From assembly GCF_003966955.1 (NCBI RefSeq), contig NZ_AP019367.1, positions 1,240,001 to 1,304,000 on the forward strand: a stretch of DNA of 64,000 nucleotides. The letters run 5' to 3'. Of the stretch, positions 1-8,316 are shown piece by piece. A program made the position numbers and the translations under genes. The notes below the pieces were generated by a model. That model saw nothing but the letters and a program-made list of their open reading frames with translations. It was not told the origin of the DNA and did not search any database. This DNA is from Parolsenella catena. Its GTDB lineage: Bacteria; Actinomycetota; Coriobacteriia; Coriobacteriales; Atopobiaceae. Position 1 is the stretch's first letter; every line of letters begins with the position of its first letter.

Positions 1-926
1 ACCGAGTCGCTCATCTTGGTCTTGGAGACGTGGACGGTCAGGAAGTCCTTCTTGCCGGCGATGCCCGTGATGACCGGGTCGTCCTCGCTCGACTCGACGC
101 GCTCCTGGATGATCGTGCCGCGCTCCTCGGGGTGGTTCGTGTTGAGGATGGCGATGGGGATGTTGGCCTCGCGCACGGGGAAGATTGCCTCCTCGTGCAG
201 GACGCTCGCGCCCATGTAGGACAGCTCGTGCATCTCGTCGAACGTGATGCGGCGGATGGAGCGCGGGCGCTTGACGATGCGGGGGTCTGCCGTGAGGAAG
301 CCCGAGACGTCAGTCCAGTTCTCGTACAGGTCGGCGTTGAGGGCGCGCGCCACGATGGCGCCCGTGATGTCGCCGCCGCCGCGGCTGAACAGGCGGACGT
401 CGCCCTCGGCCGTGGCGCCGTAGAAGCCCGGCAGCACGAAGCTGCCCTCGCGCACCACCAGGTCGTGGATGCGGTCGCACGTGCGCTGCATGTCGAGCGT
501 GCCGTCGTGATGGAAGCGCACGTAGTCAGCGGCGTCGGCAAACGGCAGCCCCAGGTACTCGCTCATGAGCTGGGCCGTGAAGTACTCGCCACGGCTCACG
601 ATGTACTCGGTGGTGTAGCCCTTGATGTTGGCGGCGAACTCGTCGAACTTCTCGGCCATGGGGTACTTGAGGCCAAGCTCGCTCGCAATGCCCACGAAGC
701 GCTGCTTGATGTCCTCGAGCAGCGGCGTGCAGTCCACGTGGTAGGTGCGGTGCGCGTCCACCAGGTAGAGCAGGTCCGTGATCTTGTTGTCATCAGAGTT
801 GCGCTTGCCGGCCGCCGACACCACGACGAACCTGCGGCCCTCGTCGGCCTCGATGATGCGCTTGACCTTCTTGAACTGCCCGGCGTCGGCGACGCTCGAG
901 CCTCCGAACTTGGTGATCTTGATCAT
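1..926 (-). CDS. lysC: Aspartate kinase (3' end outside window)
   Basis: This gene makes the first enzyme of the aspartate pathway, phosphorylating aspartate towards lysine, threonine and methionine. The protein opens with MIKITKFGGSSVADAGQF, the kinase N-terminal KFGGSS signature, followed by VVVSAAGKR, and later FSRGGGDITGA and WTDVSGFLTADPR, all typical of the family. About 308 codons are present; the family runs to about 440-460 residues, so the C-terminal ACT domains are cut off by the window edge. The ATG at 926 is the natural start because the family begins this way. It is transcribed divergently from thrC across 171 bp, which fits joint control of threonine synthesis. The KKV-KRIIEADEG type resembles the Firmicutes third aspartokinase more than the usual actinobacterial LysC; that comparison is from memory. 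Confidence 0.93.
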   Translation of the reverse strand, partial: MIKITKFGGSSVADAGQFKKVKRIIEADEGRRFVVVSAAGKRNSDDNKITDLLYLVDAHRTYHVDCTPLLEDIKQRFVGIASELGLKYPMAEKFDEFAANIKGYTTEYIVSRGEYFTAQLMSEYLGLPFADAADYVRFHHDGTLDMQRTCDRIHDLVVREGSFVLPGFYGATAEGDVRLFSRGGGDITGAIVARALNADLYENWTDVSGFLTADPRIVKRPRSIRRITFDEMHELSYMGASVLHEEAIFPVREANIPIAILNTNHPEERGTIIQERVESSEDDPVITGIAGKKDFLTVHVSKTKMSDS

Positions 927-1097
927 GTGGCCCGCTTTCGTCCGCTGTGCCGTCAGGGCGTCACCCGAGGTTTCCATACTGTCTCATATGTGGTTGCCGG
1001 GTCCCGGCTTATGCCCTTCCGGCGCTACTATGGACGATACGCACAGATGGGGCGGCGCCCCGTCTGCCCAATCGCTCACGATGCAAGGAGAAGAGCA

Positions 1098-2579
1098 GTG
1101 ACAACGTACCATAGCACGCGCTCGCGAAACGAATCCTTAACAAGCAAGCAGGCGATTCTCGAGGGTATCGCCCAGGACGGCGGCCTGTTCGTGCGCGACG
1201 ACGTTGCCGCGGGCGCGCCTTCGCTCGAGCAACTCCTCGCCGGCACCTATCAGGACCGCGCCCGCCTCGTGCTGGGGCACCTGCTCGACGACTTCACGGC
1301 CGAGGAGATCTCGACTTGCGTCGAGGCAGCCTACGGCGCCAACTTCGACTCCAAGCTCATCACCCCCGTGACGCCGTGCGGACAGGACTGGACGCTCGAG
1401 CTGTGGCACGGCCCCACGAGCGCGTTCAAGGACGTGGCACTGCAGATGCTGCCGCAGCTCATGCGCGTCTCGCGCGCCGGCGACGGGCGTCGCGTCATGA
1501 TCGTCACCGCCACGAGCGGCGACACCGGCAAGGCCGCGCTCGAGGGCTTCGCCGACGTCGAGGGCACGGGCGTCACCGTGTTCTACCCGCACGGCAAGGT
1601 CTCCGACATCCAGCGCCTGCAGATGGCCACGCAGCGCGGCGCCAACGTCGCCGTCTGCGCCATCGAGGGCAACTTCGACGACGCCCAGTCCGAGGTGAAG
1701 CGCATCTTCGCCGACGAGGCCCTGCGTGCCCGCCTCGCCGAGCGAAACGTCGTGCTCTCCAGCGCCAACTCCATCAACGTCGGGCGCCTCGTGCCGCAGG
1801 TCACCTACTACTTCGACGCCTACGCGCAGCTCGCCGCCGCCGGCGCCCTCAAGCCCGGCGACGCCATCGACTTCTGCGTTCCCACGGGCAACTTCGGCGA
1901 CGTGCTCGCCGGCTACTACGCCAAGCTCATGGGCCTGCCCGTGCGCACGCTCGTCGTGGCCTCGAACGCCAACGACGTGCTCACGGACTTCATCACCACC
2001 GGCACCTACGACCGCCGCCGCCCGTTCCACAAGACGATCTCTCCGTCCATGGACATCCTCGTGTCCTCGAACCTCGAGCGCCTGTTGTTCTACCTCTCCG
2101 ACGGCGACTGCGAGCTCGTCTCCTCGCTCATGGCCGACCTCGCCGAGAAGGGCGCCTACACCGTGCCGCCCACGCTGCTGACACGCCTGCACGAGACGTT
2201 CGCCTGCGGCCGGGCCGACGACGCGGCCACGCGCGAGACCATTCGGGCCGTCTGGGACGAGCACCACGTGCTGCTCGACCCGCACACGGCCGTGGCCCGC
2301 CACGTGCTCGACGCGCGCCCCGCTGACGGCGTGGCCCGCGTGTGCCTGTCCACGGCGAGTCCCTACAAGTTCTCCGCCGACGTGCTCGCAGCTCTTGGTC
2401 ACGACGTGTCCGGCATGGGAGGCTTTGCCTGCATGGACGCGCTCTCCGAGCTCACGGGCACCGAGCCCCCGGCGGCGCTGTCCGCCCTGCGCGACGCCGA
2501 GGAGCGCTTCGACGACGTCGTGAGCGTCTCGGACATGAACCGCTACGCGGAAGACTCGGCCGTGAGGGTCCTCGCATGA
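1098..2579 (+). CDS. thrC: Threonine synthase
   Basis: This PLP enzyme converts O-phosphohomoserine to threonine, the last step of threonine synthesis. The 493-residue protein starts like other ThrC proteins (TYHSTRSRNESLTSKQAI), carries the PLP lysine in TSAFKDVALQMLPQL, and has the phosphate-binding TATSGDTGKAALEGF and NSINVGRLVPQ segments. The start chosen is the GTG at 1098, seven bases after AAGGAG; the reading frame is open far upstream but the extra part has no family match and runs over the divergent aspartate kinase. Its stop overlaps the thrB start by four bases, so the two are translationally coupled. Confidence 0.95.
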   Translation: MTTYHSTRSRNESLTSKQAILEGIAQDGGLFVRDDVAAGAPSLEQLLAGTYQDRARLVLGHLLDDFTAEEISTCVEAAYGANFDSKLITPVTPCGQDWTLELWHGPTSAFKDVALQMLPQLMRVSRAGDGRRVMIVTATSGDTGKAALEGFADVEGTGVTVFYPHGKVSDIQRLQMATQRGANVAVCAIEGNFDDAQSEVKRIFADEALRARLAERNVVLSSANSINVGRLVPQVTYYFDAYAQLAAAGALKPGDAIDFCVPTGNFGDVLAGYYAKLMGLPVRTLVVASNANDVLTDFITTGTYDRRRPFHKTISPSMDILVSSNLERLLFYLSDGDCELVSSLMADLAEKGAYTVPPTLLTRLHETFACGRADDAATRETIRAVWDEHHVLLDPHTAVARHVLDARPADGVARVCLSTASPYKFSADVLAALGHDVSGMGGFACMDALSELTGTEPPAALSALRDAEERFDDVVSVSDMNRYAEDSAVRVLA

Positions 2580-3457
2580 TTCGCATAAGCGTACCCGCCA
2601 CGAGCGCAAACCTCGGCATCGGCTACGACACGCTGGGCATGGCCGTCTCGCTGTACTCGCACTTCACGTTCGAGCGCGCCGAGAAGCTCACCATCACGGG
2701 CTGCCCCGAGGAGTTCCAAAACGAGGACAACCTCGTCTATGTCTCGCTCGTGGACGCCCTGGCCGAGTGGGGCGAGAAGCCCTTCGGCGTGGCGATAGAC
2801 ATTCAGACGGACGTCCCCGTCGCCCGCGGCCTGGGCTCGAGCTCGACGTGCGTCGTCGCCGGCATCATGGCCGCGGCGGCGCTCACGGGCCACACCGTGA
2901 CGCGCGAGGAGCTCGTCGCCATGGCCACGCGCGTCGAGGGCCACCCGGACAACGTCGCGCCCGCCATTCTCGGCGCCGCCGTGTGCTCGTTCACGCCCGA
3001 GGGGCAGCTCCCCCGCTGCCTTCGCTATGACGTGAGCAGCCGCCTGCGGTTCCTCACGATCATCCCGCCCTACGAGGTCCACACCGCAGACGCGCGCAAG
3101 GTTGTGCCCCAGCAGGTCGCGCTCTCCACGGCCGTGTGGCAGATGGGCCGCATCGCGGGCCTCACGCGCGGGCTGGAGACGGGAGACACCGCGCTCATCG
3201 CCGCCGCGAACGACGACCGCATCCAGGAGCCCTACCGCCGCGCCCTCATCCCCGACTACGACGCCATACGCGAGACGTGCCTTGAGGGTGGCGCCGCCAC
3301 GATGTGGATCTCTGGGTCGGGGTCTACGCTCATGGCAGTGACCGACGACACCATCGTGGCCAAGTTCTTGCAGGTGCGTCTGCAGGAGCGCTTCCCGCAG
3401 TGCGCCACGCACATCCTCACCTGCGACACCGAGGGCGCGCAGATCGAGTACCTCTGA
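2576..3457 (+). CDS. thrB: Homoserine kinase
   Basis: GHMP-family kinase that phosphorylates homoserine, giving the substrate of the threonine synthase just upstream. The 293-residue length is normal. The protein begins MIRISVPATSANLGIGYDTLG, has the GHMP ATP loop PVARGLGSSSTCVVAGI around residue 80, and a C-terminal ISGSGSTLMAVTD motif. The ATG lies inside the thrC stop (ATGA), so both genes form one operon. The 3' end overlaps the convergent VanZ-like gene by 41 bp. Confidence 0.95.
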   Translation: MIRISVPATSANLGIGYDTLGMAVSLYSHFTFERAEKLTITGCPEEFQNEDNLVYVSLVDALAEWGEKPFGVAIDIQTDVPVARGLGSSSTCVVAGIMAAAALTGHTVTREELVAMATRVEGHPDNVAPAILGAAVCSFTPEGQLPRCLRYDVSSRLRFLTIIPPYEVHTADARKVVPQQVALSTAVWQMGRIAGLTRGLETGDTALIAAANDDRIQEPYRRALIPDYDAIRETCLEGGAATMWISGSGSTLMAVTDDTIVAKFLQVRLQERFPQCATHILTCDTEGAQIEYL

Positions 3458-3893
3458 TAGCGGCGACGAGGGCCATGCCGCACGCGACGCCACAGCAGTC
3501 GAGCGCAATGTCTGCGATTTGGCCCGAGCGACCGGGCACGAACAGCTGAATGGTCTCGTCCGCAGACGGGACGAGCACGCCAAGGAGGGCGCGGGGCCAC
3601 AAGGGACCCGTGCCCTCCTCTCTTGTGAGTGCGAGCAGGACGCCGAGCACGAGGTACTCGAGGAAGTGCGCTGCCTTGCGCACGATGAAGGTGCACGCCG
3701 AGAACTCATGGACGCCGAGGGCCGCAAGGGCGGGCCTCAGAAGCTCGGCGACGACGTTGCTCTGGGCGCTCGACTCCGGGCCGTCACACAGCGACCTGCT
3801 CCAGACGAAGCAGGCCCAGGCCGCCACGGCAAGCCAACGGACCCATGCGGCAATGCGTGGGCCCGTGGAGTGGCTTGGCTTGTCCTCGCCCAT
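3417..3893 (-). CDS. VanZ-like family membrane protein
   Basis: Small integral membrane protein of 158 residues with the VanZ signature: RKAAHFLEYLVLGVLLA in the middle and DETIQLFVPGRSGQIADI followed by a last hydrophobic helix. About four membrane helices can be seen. VanZ relatives include a teicoplanin resistance factor, but most are of unknown function, so no role is assigned. It begins two bases after the stop of the preceding unknown membrane gene and is probably co-transcribed with it. Its end overlaps thrB on the other strand. Confidence 0.8.
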   Translation of the reverse strand: MGEDKPSHSTGPRIAAWVRWLAVAAWACFVWSRSLCDGPESSAQSNVVAELLRPALAALGVHEFSACTFIVRKAAHFLEYLVLGVLLALTREEGTGPLWPRALLGVLVPSADETIQLFVPGRSGQIADIALDCCGVACGMALVAAIRGTRSARPRCRR

Positions 3894-3895
3894 GC

Positions 3896-5251
3896 CTATG
3901 CCTGGTTTGCCGCGAGGTGACGGGCGCCCGTGATGTCGCCCGTGCCGTCAATCACCTTGAAGTAGTCGCGGATCTTGTGGCGCGCGAGCCTGCGGACGCT
4001 TGCGCTCTCGTTGCGCGCGAGCTCCTGGTCCACGAGAAGGTCCACGTAGCTGTCCGTGTCCACGACCTCGGGATGGCCCGCCTGGGGCCTGAACGGAATG
4101 AAGGCGGTGTCTGCCGCAAGGCCCTCGGGCTCGTCGAGCATCTCTGCGCTCGCGGGCATCGGCGCGGGCGCGGGAGCGGGAGCCGCCATGTTGACCTGCT
4201 CCTCGTAGCGCTCGTCGAGCGCGGCGAGCGCAACGGCCCATAGGTCCTGCTGCTCGTCCGTGTAGCGTTTCTTCTCGGGGAAGGCCTCCTCGGGGTTGCC
4301 GAGGCGCGCATCCAGCTCGTCTCGAACCGAGCGCGGCCGGGCCTGGGCCTGCTGCCGGACAGTGGGCGCGTCGGACGCCGGGGCCGTGGGCCGGGGTGCG
4401 GGCGTTCCCTGAGAAGCGGTGGGCGCCTGGGGCTCGGCCGCCGGCTGGGGCGTGCCCGGCTGCTGGGACTGCCAGACGGCGCGGGCGGCAGCGGCCTCGG
4501 CAGGGGTCTGGGCCGTGAAGAGCACGGCGCTGTTGCCCGCCATGGTGTCCTCGACCGACTGGCCGCCGAACGAGGCAGAGGCCACCGTGCGGACGTCTGC
4601 GCCGAACGCCTCGTCCCACCAGCTCTCGCCCACATCGCCCACCGAGCCGTCAGCGCGGGCAATCACGGGCAGGCCGTCCATCTTCGCGGCGCCGAGGCGC
4701 TCGGACAGCACGTTGGCGACGCCCTTGGCGCGGGCACTCATGCGCTCGGCGAACGTGCGTGTGCGCACATACCCTTCCGCAACGTCGACGTAGTCGCTCG
4801 AGGCCTTGGCACCTGCCTCCCAGGCGCTCCAGGCGTCCTCGATGGCCGCCTCCGCCTGCTCGGAGTCGGAGACGGACTGGACGCGGATGTTGCCGGTCTG
4901 CTCCCACTCGCGCATGGCCGAGGGACGGGACTGCGCGGAGCGCGCGGCCGTCTCGTCGGCAGCGGGCGCGGAGGCGCCGGCGGTGCGTCGCACGGGCTCG
5001 TGCGCGGCGGCCATGGCCGAGGCAACCTCGTCACGTGCGGCGCGGGAGGCCACGGCGTGAGACACGACGGCCGAGATGCCACCTGCGACGACGGCACCGA
5101 CGACGCAGCCGGCGGCAAACGTGAACGCAGGGTCAGACGTGGGAACCTCGTGGCCCATGACCGTAAGCGCCTGCGCGCACGTGGGGACGCCCCATGCGCA
5201 AGCTCCGGCCAGGCCGGCATAGATGGCAGGATTTGCTCGCCTGCTCGTCAT
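3896..5251 (-). CDS. Unknown membrane-anchored protein, Ala/Pro-rich
   Basis: I do not recognise this 451-residue protein. The N-terminus has two hydrophobic stretches (about residues 9-30 and 42-62), so it is probably anchored in the membrane with the rest soluble. The middle (about 235-300) is rich in Ala, Pro, Gln and Thr and looks disordered. The C-terminal third contains a more ordered part ending in ASVRRLARHKIRDYFKVIDG. The ATG at 5251 follows GGGAGG at about nine bases. It is followed directly by the VanZ-like gene. The 348 bp between it and rho hold the rho terminator and otherwise nothing I can name. Confidence 0.7.
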   Translation of the reverse strand: MTSRRANPAIYAGLAGACAWGVPTCAQALTVMGHEVPTSDPAFTFAAGCVVGAVVAGGISAVVSHAVASRAARDEVASAMAAAHEPVRRTAGASAPAADETAARSAQSRPSAMREWEQTGNIRVQSVSDSEQAEAAIEDAWSAWEAGAKASSDYVDVAEGYVRTRTFAERMSARAKGVANVLSERLGAAKMDGLPVIARADGSVGDVGESWWDEAFGADVRTVASASFGGQSVEDTMAGNSAVLFTAQTPAEAAAARAVWQSQQPGTPQPAAEPQAPTASQGTPAPRPTAPASDAPTVRQQAQARPRSVRDELDARLGNPEEAFPEKKRYTDEQQDLWAVALAALDERYEEQVNMAAPAPAPAPMPASAEMLDEPEGLAADTAFIPFRPQAGHPEVVDTDSYVDLLVDQELARNESASVRRLARHKIRDYFKVIDGTGDITGARHLAANQA

Positions 5252-5548
5252 GACCCAACGCCTCCCTGTGAGGCGACGGCAGCGAGTCCTCAGACGCTAT
5301 TGCGGCGACGGCCCGAGCGCCTAACGGGCTACTCGGCCAATCGGGCAACGGTGTGGTCTGGTTTGGGTGCGTGTACCGTCGCTCGTACGAATTTCCTAGG
5401 TGGACGCAACGCGTCCGTCAGAAGCACTATACAGCAGTTTCATTGCCATTTTCATGCGAGGCTCATTCGCGGGGCGTTTTTGCATGCCTAGCACCTTGCC
5501 GTAGCGTTATTGCACGCTCACGCGGCCCCAGCGCGAAAAACGCCACGT

Positions 5549-5592
5549 GAAAGAGAGGCGGGGACGAGCCGGCGTCGCCAGCCCGCCCCCGC
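5549..5592 (-). terminator. Terminator of rho
   Basis: Just after the rho stop, a 16-bp GC-rich hairpin with three G-T pairs and a three-base loop (5558-5592) is followed on the minus strand by CTCTCTTTC. It is a good intrinsic terminator shape. The rest of 5252-5548 shows no gene. Confidence 0.65.
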
Positions 5593-5599
5593 ACATCGC

Positions 5600-7285
5600 C
5601 TACAGCGGATCGGAGTACTCGCTCTGCTGGGCCTTCTTGGCCGAGCGAATGAGGAACTCCTCGTTGTTAGAGGTGGCCTTCAGGCTCTTGATGAGTGAGT
5701 TCTCAGCGCGCTCGATGTTGTTCATGTTCGCAAGGATGCGGCGCAGGCCCCACACGAACGGCTGGAGCTCGGGGTCGATGAGCAGCTCCTCGTTGCGCGT
5801 TCCGGAGGCAACCGGGTCGATGGCCGGGAAGATGCGCTTGTCGGCCAGCTCGCGATCGAGCTTGAGCTCCATGTTGCCCGTGCCCTTGAACTCCTCGAAG
5901 ATGACCTCGTCCATCTTGGAACCCGTCTCGACGAGCGCCGAGGCCAGGATCGTGAGCGAGCCACCGTTCTCGATGTTGCGCGCGGCGCCCAGGAACTTCT
6001 TGGGCGGGTAGAGCGCCGAGGCGTCCACGCCGCCGGACAGGATGCGTCCGCTCGCCGGCTGGGCGAGGTTGTAGGCGCGGGCGAGGCGCGTGATGGAGTC
6101 GAGGATGACCACGACGTCGCGGCCCATCTCCACGAGACGCTTTGCGCGCTCGATGACGAGCTCGGAGACGGCCGTGTGGTTGTCCGCGGGCATGTCGAAC
6201 GTAGAGGCCACGACGTCGCCGCGGATGGAGCGTTGCATGTCGGTGACCTCCTCGGGACGCTCGTCCACGAGCAGGCAGATGAGGTGCACCTCGGGGTTGT
6301 TGGCGGCAATGGACTCGCATATGCGCTTGAGCACCGTCGTCTTGCCGGCCTTGGGCGGACTCACGATGAGGCCGCGCTGGCCCTTGCCGATGGGCGCCAC
6401 GAGGTCGATGGCGCGTCCGGTGATGGAGTCGCGGCCGTGCTCCATGGTGAGGCGCTCGTTGGGATAGACGGGCGTGAGGTCGCGGAAGCGCGGACGCGAG
6501 CGAAGCACCTCGGGCAGAAGGCCGTTCACGGAGGCGACCTTCTGCAGCGCCGGGTACTTGTCGTTGGGACGGCTGGGGCGCACGGTGCCCTCGACCCAAT
6601 CGCCACGGCGCAGGCCCATGTGCTTGATGAGCTGCTGGGGGACGAAGGCGTCGTCATCCCCGGGCATGTAGTTGCCCGTGCGGACGAAGCCGTAGCCCTC
6701 GTTCGTGAGGTCAAGCACGCCCGCGACGTCGCGGAAGCCCTCCGCGCGCGCAGAGGCAACGTAGACGTCCTCGACGAGCTGGGCCTTCCTCACGCCAACG
6801 TACTCGACGCCCAGGCCGGCGGCGTGCACGCGCAGCTCGGCGACGAGCATGGACGAGAGCATCTCTCGGGACAGCTTGGGCTCCACGATGCCCTGTCCGG
6901 CGTTGTTGCTGCCATGGCGGCCGCGACGCCTGTTGTTCTGGTACTGCTGGTTGCGACCCTGCTGGCTGCGGCCACCGCGGTTGTCACGATTGTCGCGGTA
7001 GTCGCGGTTCTCGCGCTGGACATGGCCTCGCTGGGGCTTTGGCTGCTCGCGCTGCTGGGACTCGCGGTCGCGGGTGGGCGCGGCCTCGTGGTCCGCCGTC
7101 TCGGCGTCCTTGTGCTGACGCGTGCGACGGCGCTTGGGCTGCGGAGCATCCTCGGACTGCTTGGGCGCGCCGGTCTGCTTGGGACCGGCGGCCTGCGGAG
7201 CAGCCGCGTCCTCGCCCTGGGGCTTGCGTTGACGGGTACGACGGCGCTTTGGCGCCTGGACGTCCTCGTTCTTCTCTTCTGTCAC
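5600..7285 (-). CDS. rho: Transcription termination factor Rho
   Basis: Hexameric RNA-dependent ATPase that ends transcription. The 561-residue protein is about 140 residues longer than E. coli Rho because of an N-terminal extension (1-135) that is basic, with two KRRRTRQ blocks and an Arg/Gln/Asn-rich run (85-125), as is common in actinobacterial Rho. It continues with the Rho N-terminal helical domain (about 139-182), an RNA-binding cold-shock-like fold (187-255), the P-loop SPPKAGKT (309-316) and Walker B ILDSITRLARAYN (about 394-406). The ATG at 7285 is the first codon of the acidic MTEEKNED leader. Upstream 7286-7450 carries two adjacent inverted repeats. Confidence 0.97.
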   Translation of the reverse strand: MTEEKNEDVQAPKRRRTRQRKPQGEDAAAPQAAGPKQTGAPKQSEDAPQPKRRRTRQHKDAETADHEAAPTRDRESQQREQPKPQRGHVQRENRDYRDNRDNRGGRSQQGRNQQYQNNRRRGRHGSNNAGQGIVEPKLSREMLSSMLVAELRVHAAGLGVEYVGVRKAQLVEDVYVASARAEGFRDVAGVLDLTNEGYGFVRTGNYMPGDDDAFVPQQLIKHMGLRRGDWVEGTVRPSRPNDKYPALQKVASVNGLLPEVLRSRPRFRDLTPVYPNERLTMEHGRDSITGRAIDLVAPIGKGQRGLIVSPPKAGKTTVLKRICESIAANNPEVHLICLLVDERPEEVTDMQRSIRGDVVASTFDMPADNHTAVSELVIERAKRLVEMGRDVVVILDSITRLARAYNLAQPASGRILSGGVDASALYPPKKFLGAARNIENGGSLTILASALVETGSKMDEVIFEEFKGTGNMELKLDRELADKRIFPAIDPVASGTRNEELLIDPELQPFVWGLRRILANMNNIERAENSLIKSLKATSNNEEFLIRSAKKAQQSEYSDPL

Positions 7286-7402
7286 GTGGGTGATCCTTCG
7301 TGTCTGGCGAACTTTTCGCCTCCCGGCACATGGCAGGACTTGGGGACGGGTCTGGAATGCAACCGCACCTGGGCGAAGCTGTCATGCTGGGGACATGGAA
7401 GA

Positions 7403-7437
7403 GCGCCGATATGCGGCGCAAATGGGTCATTTGACCC
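7403..7437. repeat. Two adjacent inverted repeats upstream of rho
   Basis: GCGCCG-ATATG-CGGCGC (7403-7419) lies next to GGGTCA-TT-TGACCC (7424-7437). They sit between the tandem-MarR gene and rho, about 118-150 bp before the rho start. They may be operators or a weak terminator of the MarR gene; the sequence alone does not decide. Confidence 0.4.
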
Positions 7438-7450
7438 TTATCGACCGTGA

Positions 7451-8146
7451 CTATAGCACTGAAGGGCTGTTCGCGCGAGCATGACCGACTCGAAGCGACT
7501 CGAGCTGCTCCTCAACCTGCCTCGCGCGCCGCCTGCCCGCGTCCGCGAGGCACACGCCGGCGATGCCGCGCGCATCCGGCTCGGAGCGACCGGCGAGGCC
7601 GGCCTTCTCGAGGGAAGAGACGGCCATGGACACCGTCGGCTGCAAAAGGCCAAGGTAGGAGACGAGCTCGCTTACCGTACGGCCACGCTCGTTGTCAGCC
7701 GTGTCGGCAAGGGCCATGAGCACCATGTCGGCAGAGGACACGGTGGCCCTCGCGCACTCGTCGATGATGAGCGACATCCTGCGAGGGGTGCAGCGGCACA
7801 GGGGCATGCCGGCCGTGATGTTGCGACAGACGCCCGTGACGATGCGCCTGACCTCGCTCACGCCCGCGTCCGTCAGGGAGCAGCAGACGCTCCTGCGGTC
7901 GGTCCGACCCATGCGACGCTCGATGAGGCCAAGCTCGGAAAGGTGCCAGGCCCTGTGCGTCATGGTTGGTCTGAGCACTCCCTGGTGCTCGGCTATCTCC
8001 GAAGTGCGGAGCGGCTTGCCCACGTTCGCGAGGTGGCACATGATGCCGAGCTCGTCGAACGTGACGCGGCCGGAGGCAGGCGTGGACTGGCGCACCAGGC
8101 CAAAGGCCCGGCGTACGGATAGATACTCACACACCTTCAACGACAA
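7451..8146 (-). CDS. Tandem-domain MarR-like transcriptional regulator
   Basis: A 231-residue protein that appears to hold two winged-helix units. The first (about 25-95) has RTSEIAEHQGVLRPTMTHR as recognition helix and LIERRMGRTDRRSV as wing; the second (about 135-215) has VSELVSYLGLLQPTVSMAV and LAGRSEPDARG. MarR proteins normally carry one such unit and dimerise, so this may act as a monomeric pseudo-dimer. The start shown is a TTG after GGGGG; an in-frame TTG at 8140 has better spacing. A palindrome, CTAAATTTAG at 8209-8218, lies 63 bp upstream and could be its own operator. No adjacent gene suggests a target. Confidence 0.7.
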   Translation of the reverse strand: MSLKVCEYLSVRRAFGLVRQSTPASGRVTFDELGIMCHLANVGKPLRTSEIAEHQGVLRPTMTHRAWHLSELGLIERRMGRTDRRSVCCSLTDAGVSEVRRIVTGVCRNITAGMPLCRCTPRRMSLIIDECARATVSSADMVLMALADTADNERGRTVSELVSYLGLLQPTVSMAVSSLEKAGLAGRSEPDARGIAGVCLADAGRRRARQVEEQLESLRVGHARANSPSVL

Positions 8147-8247
8147 GACCCCCGAGAAGCAGCGTACTAGCTCATTCCTAGGATACCCCTAATTATCTCC
8201 GTTGAGCGCTAAATTTAGGGATAGTAGCCGAATTTGTTGCTCGGCAA

Positions 8248-8280
8248 TGAAAAAGCCCGGCACATGACATGTGTCGGGCT
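8248..8280 (-). terminator. Terminator of argS
   Basis: A 13-bp hairpin with arms AGCCCGGCACATG and CATGTGTCGGGCT (8254-8280) is followed on the minus strand by five T residues. It lies 36 bp after the argS stop. It is a strong intrinsic terminator. Confidence 0.85.
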
Positions 8281-8316
8281 TCAAAGGTTCAATGAGCGGA
8301 CGTTGCGGCGCGTGCG

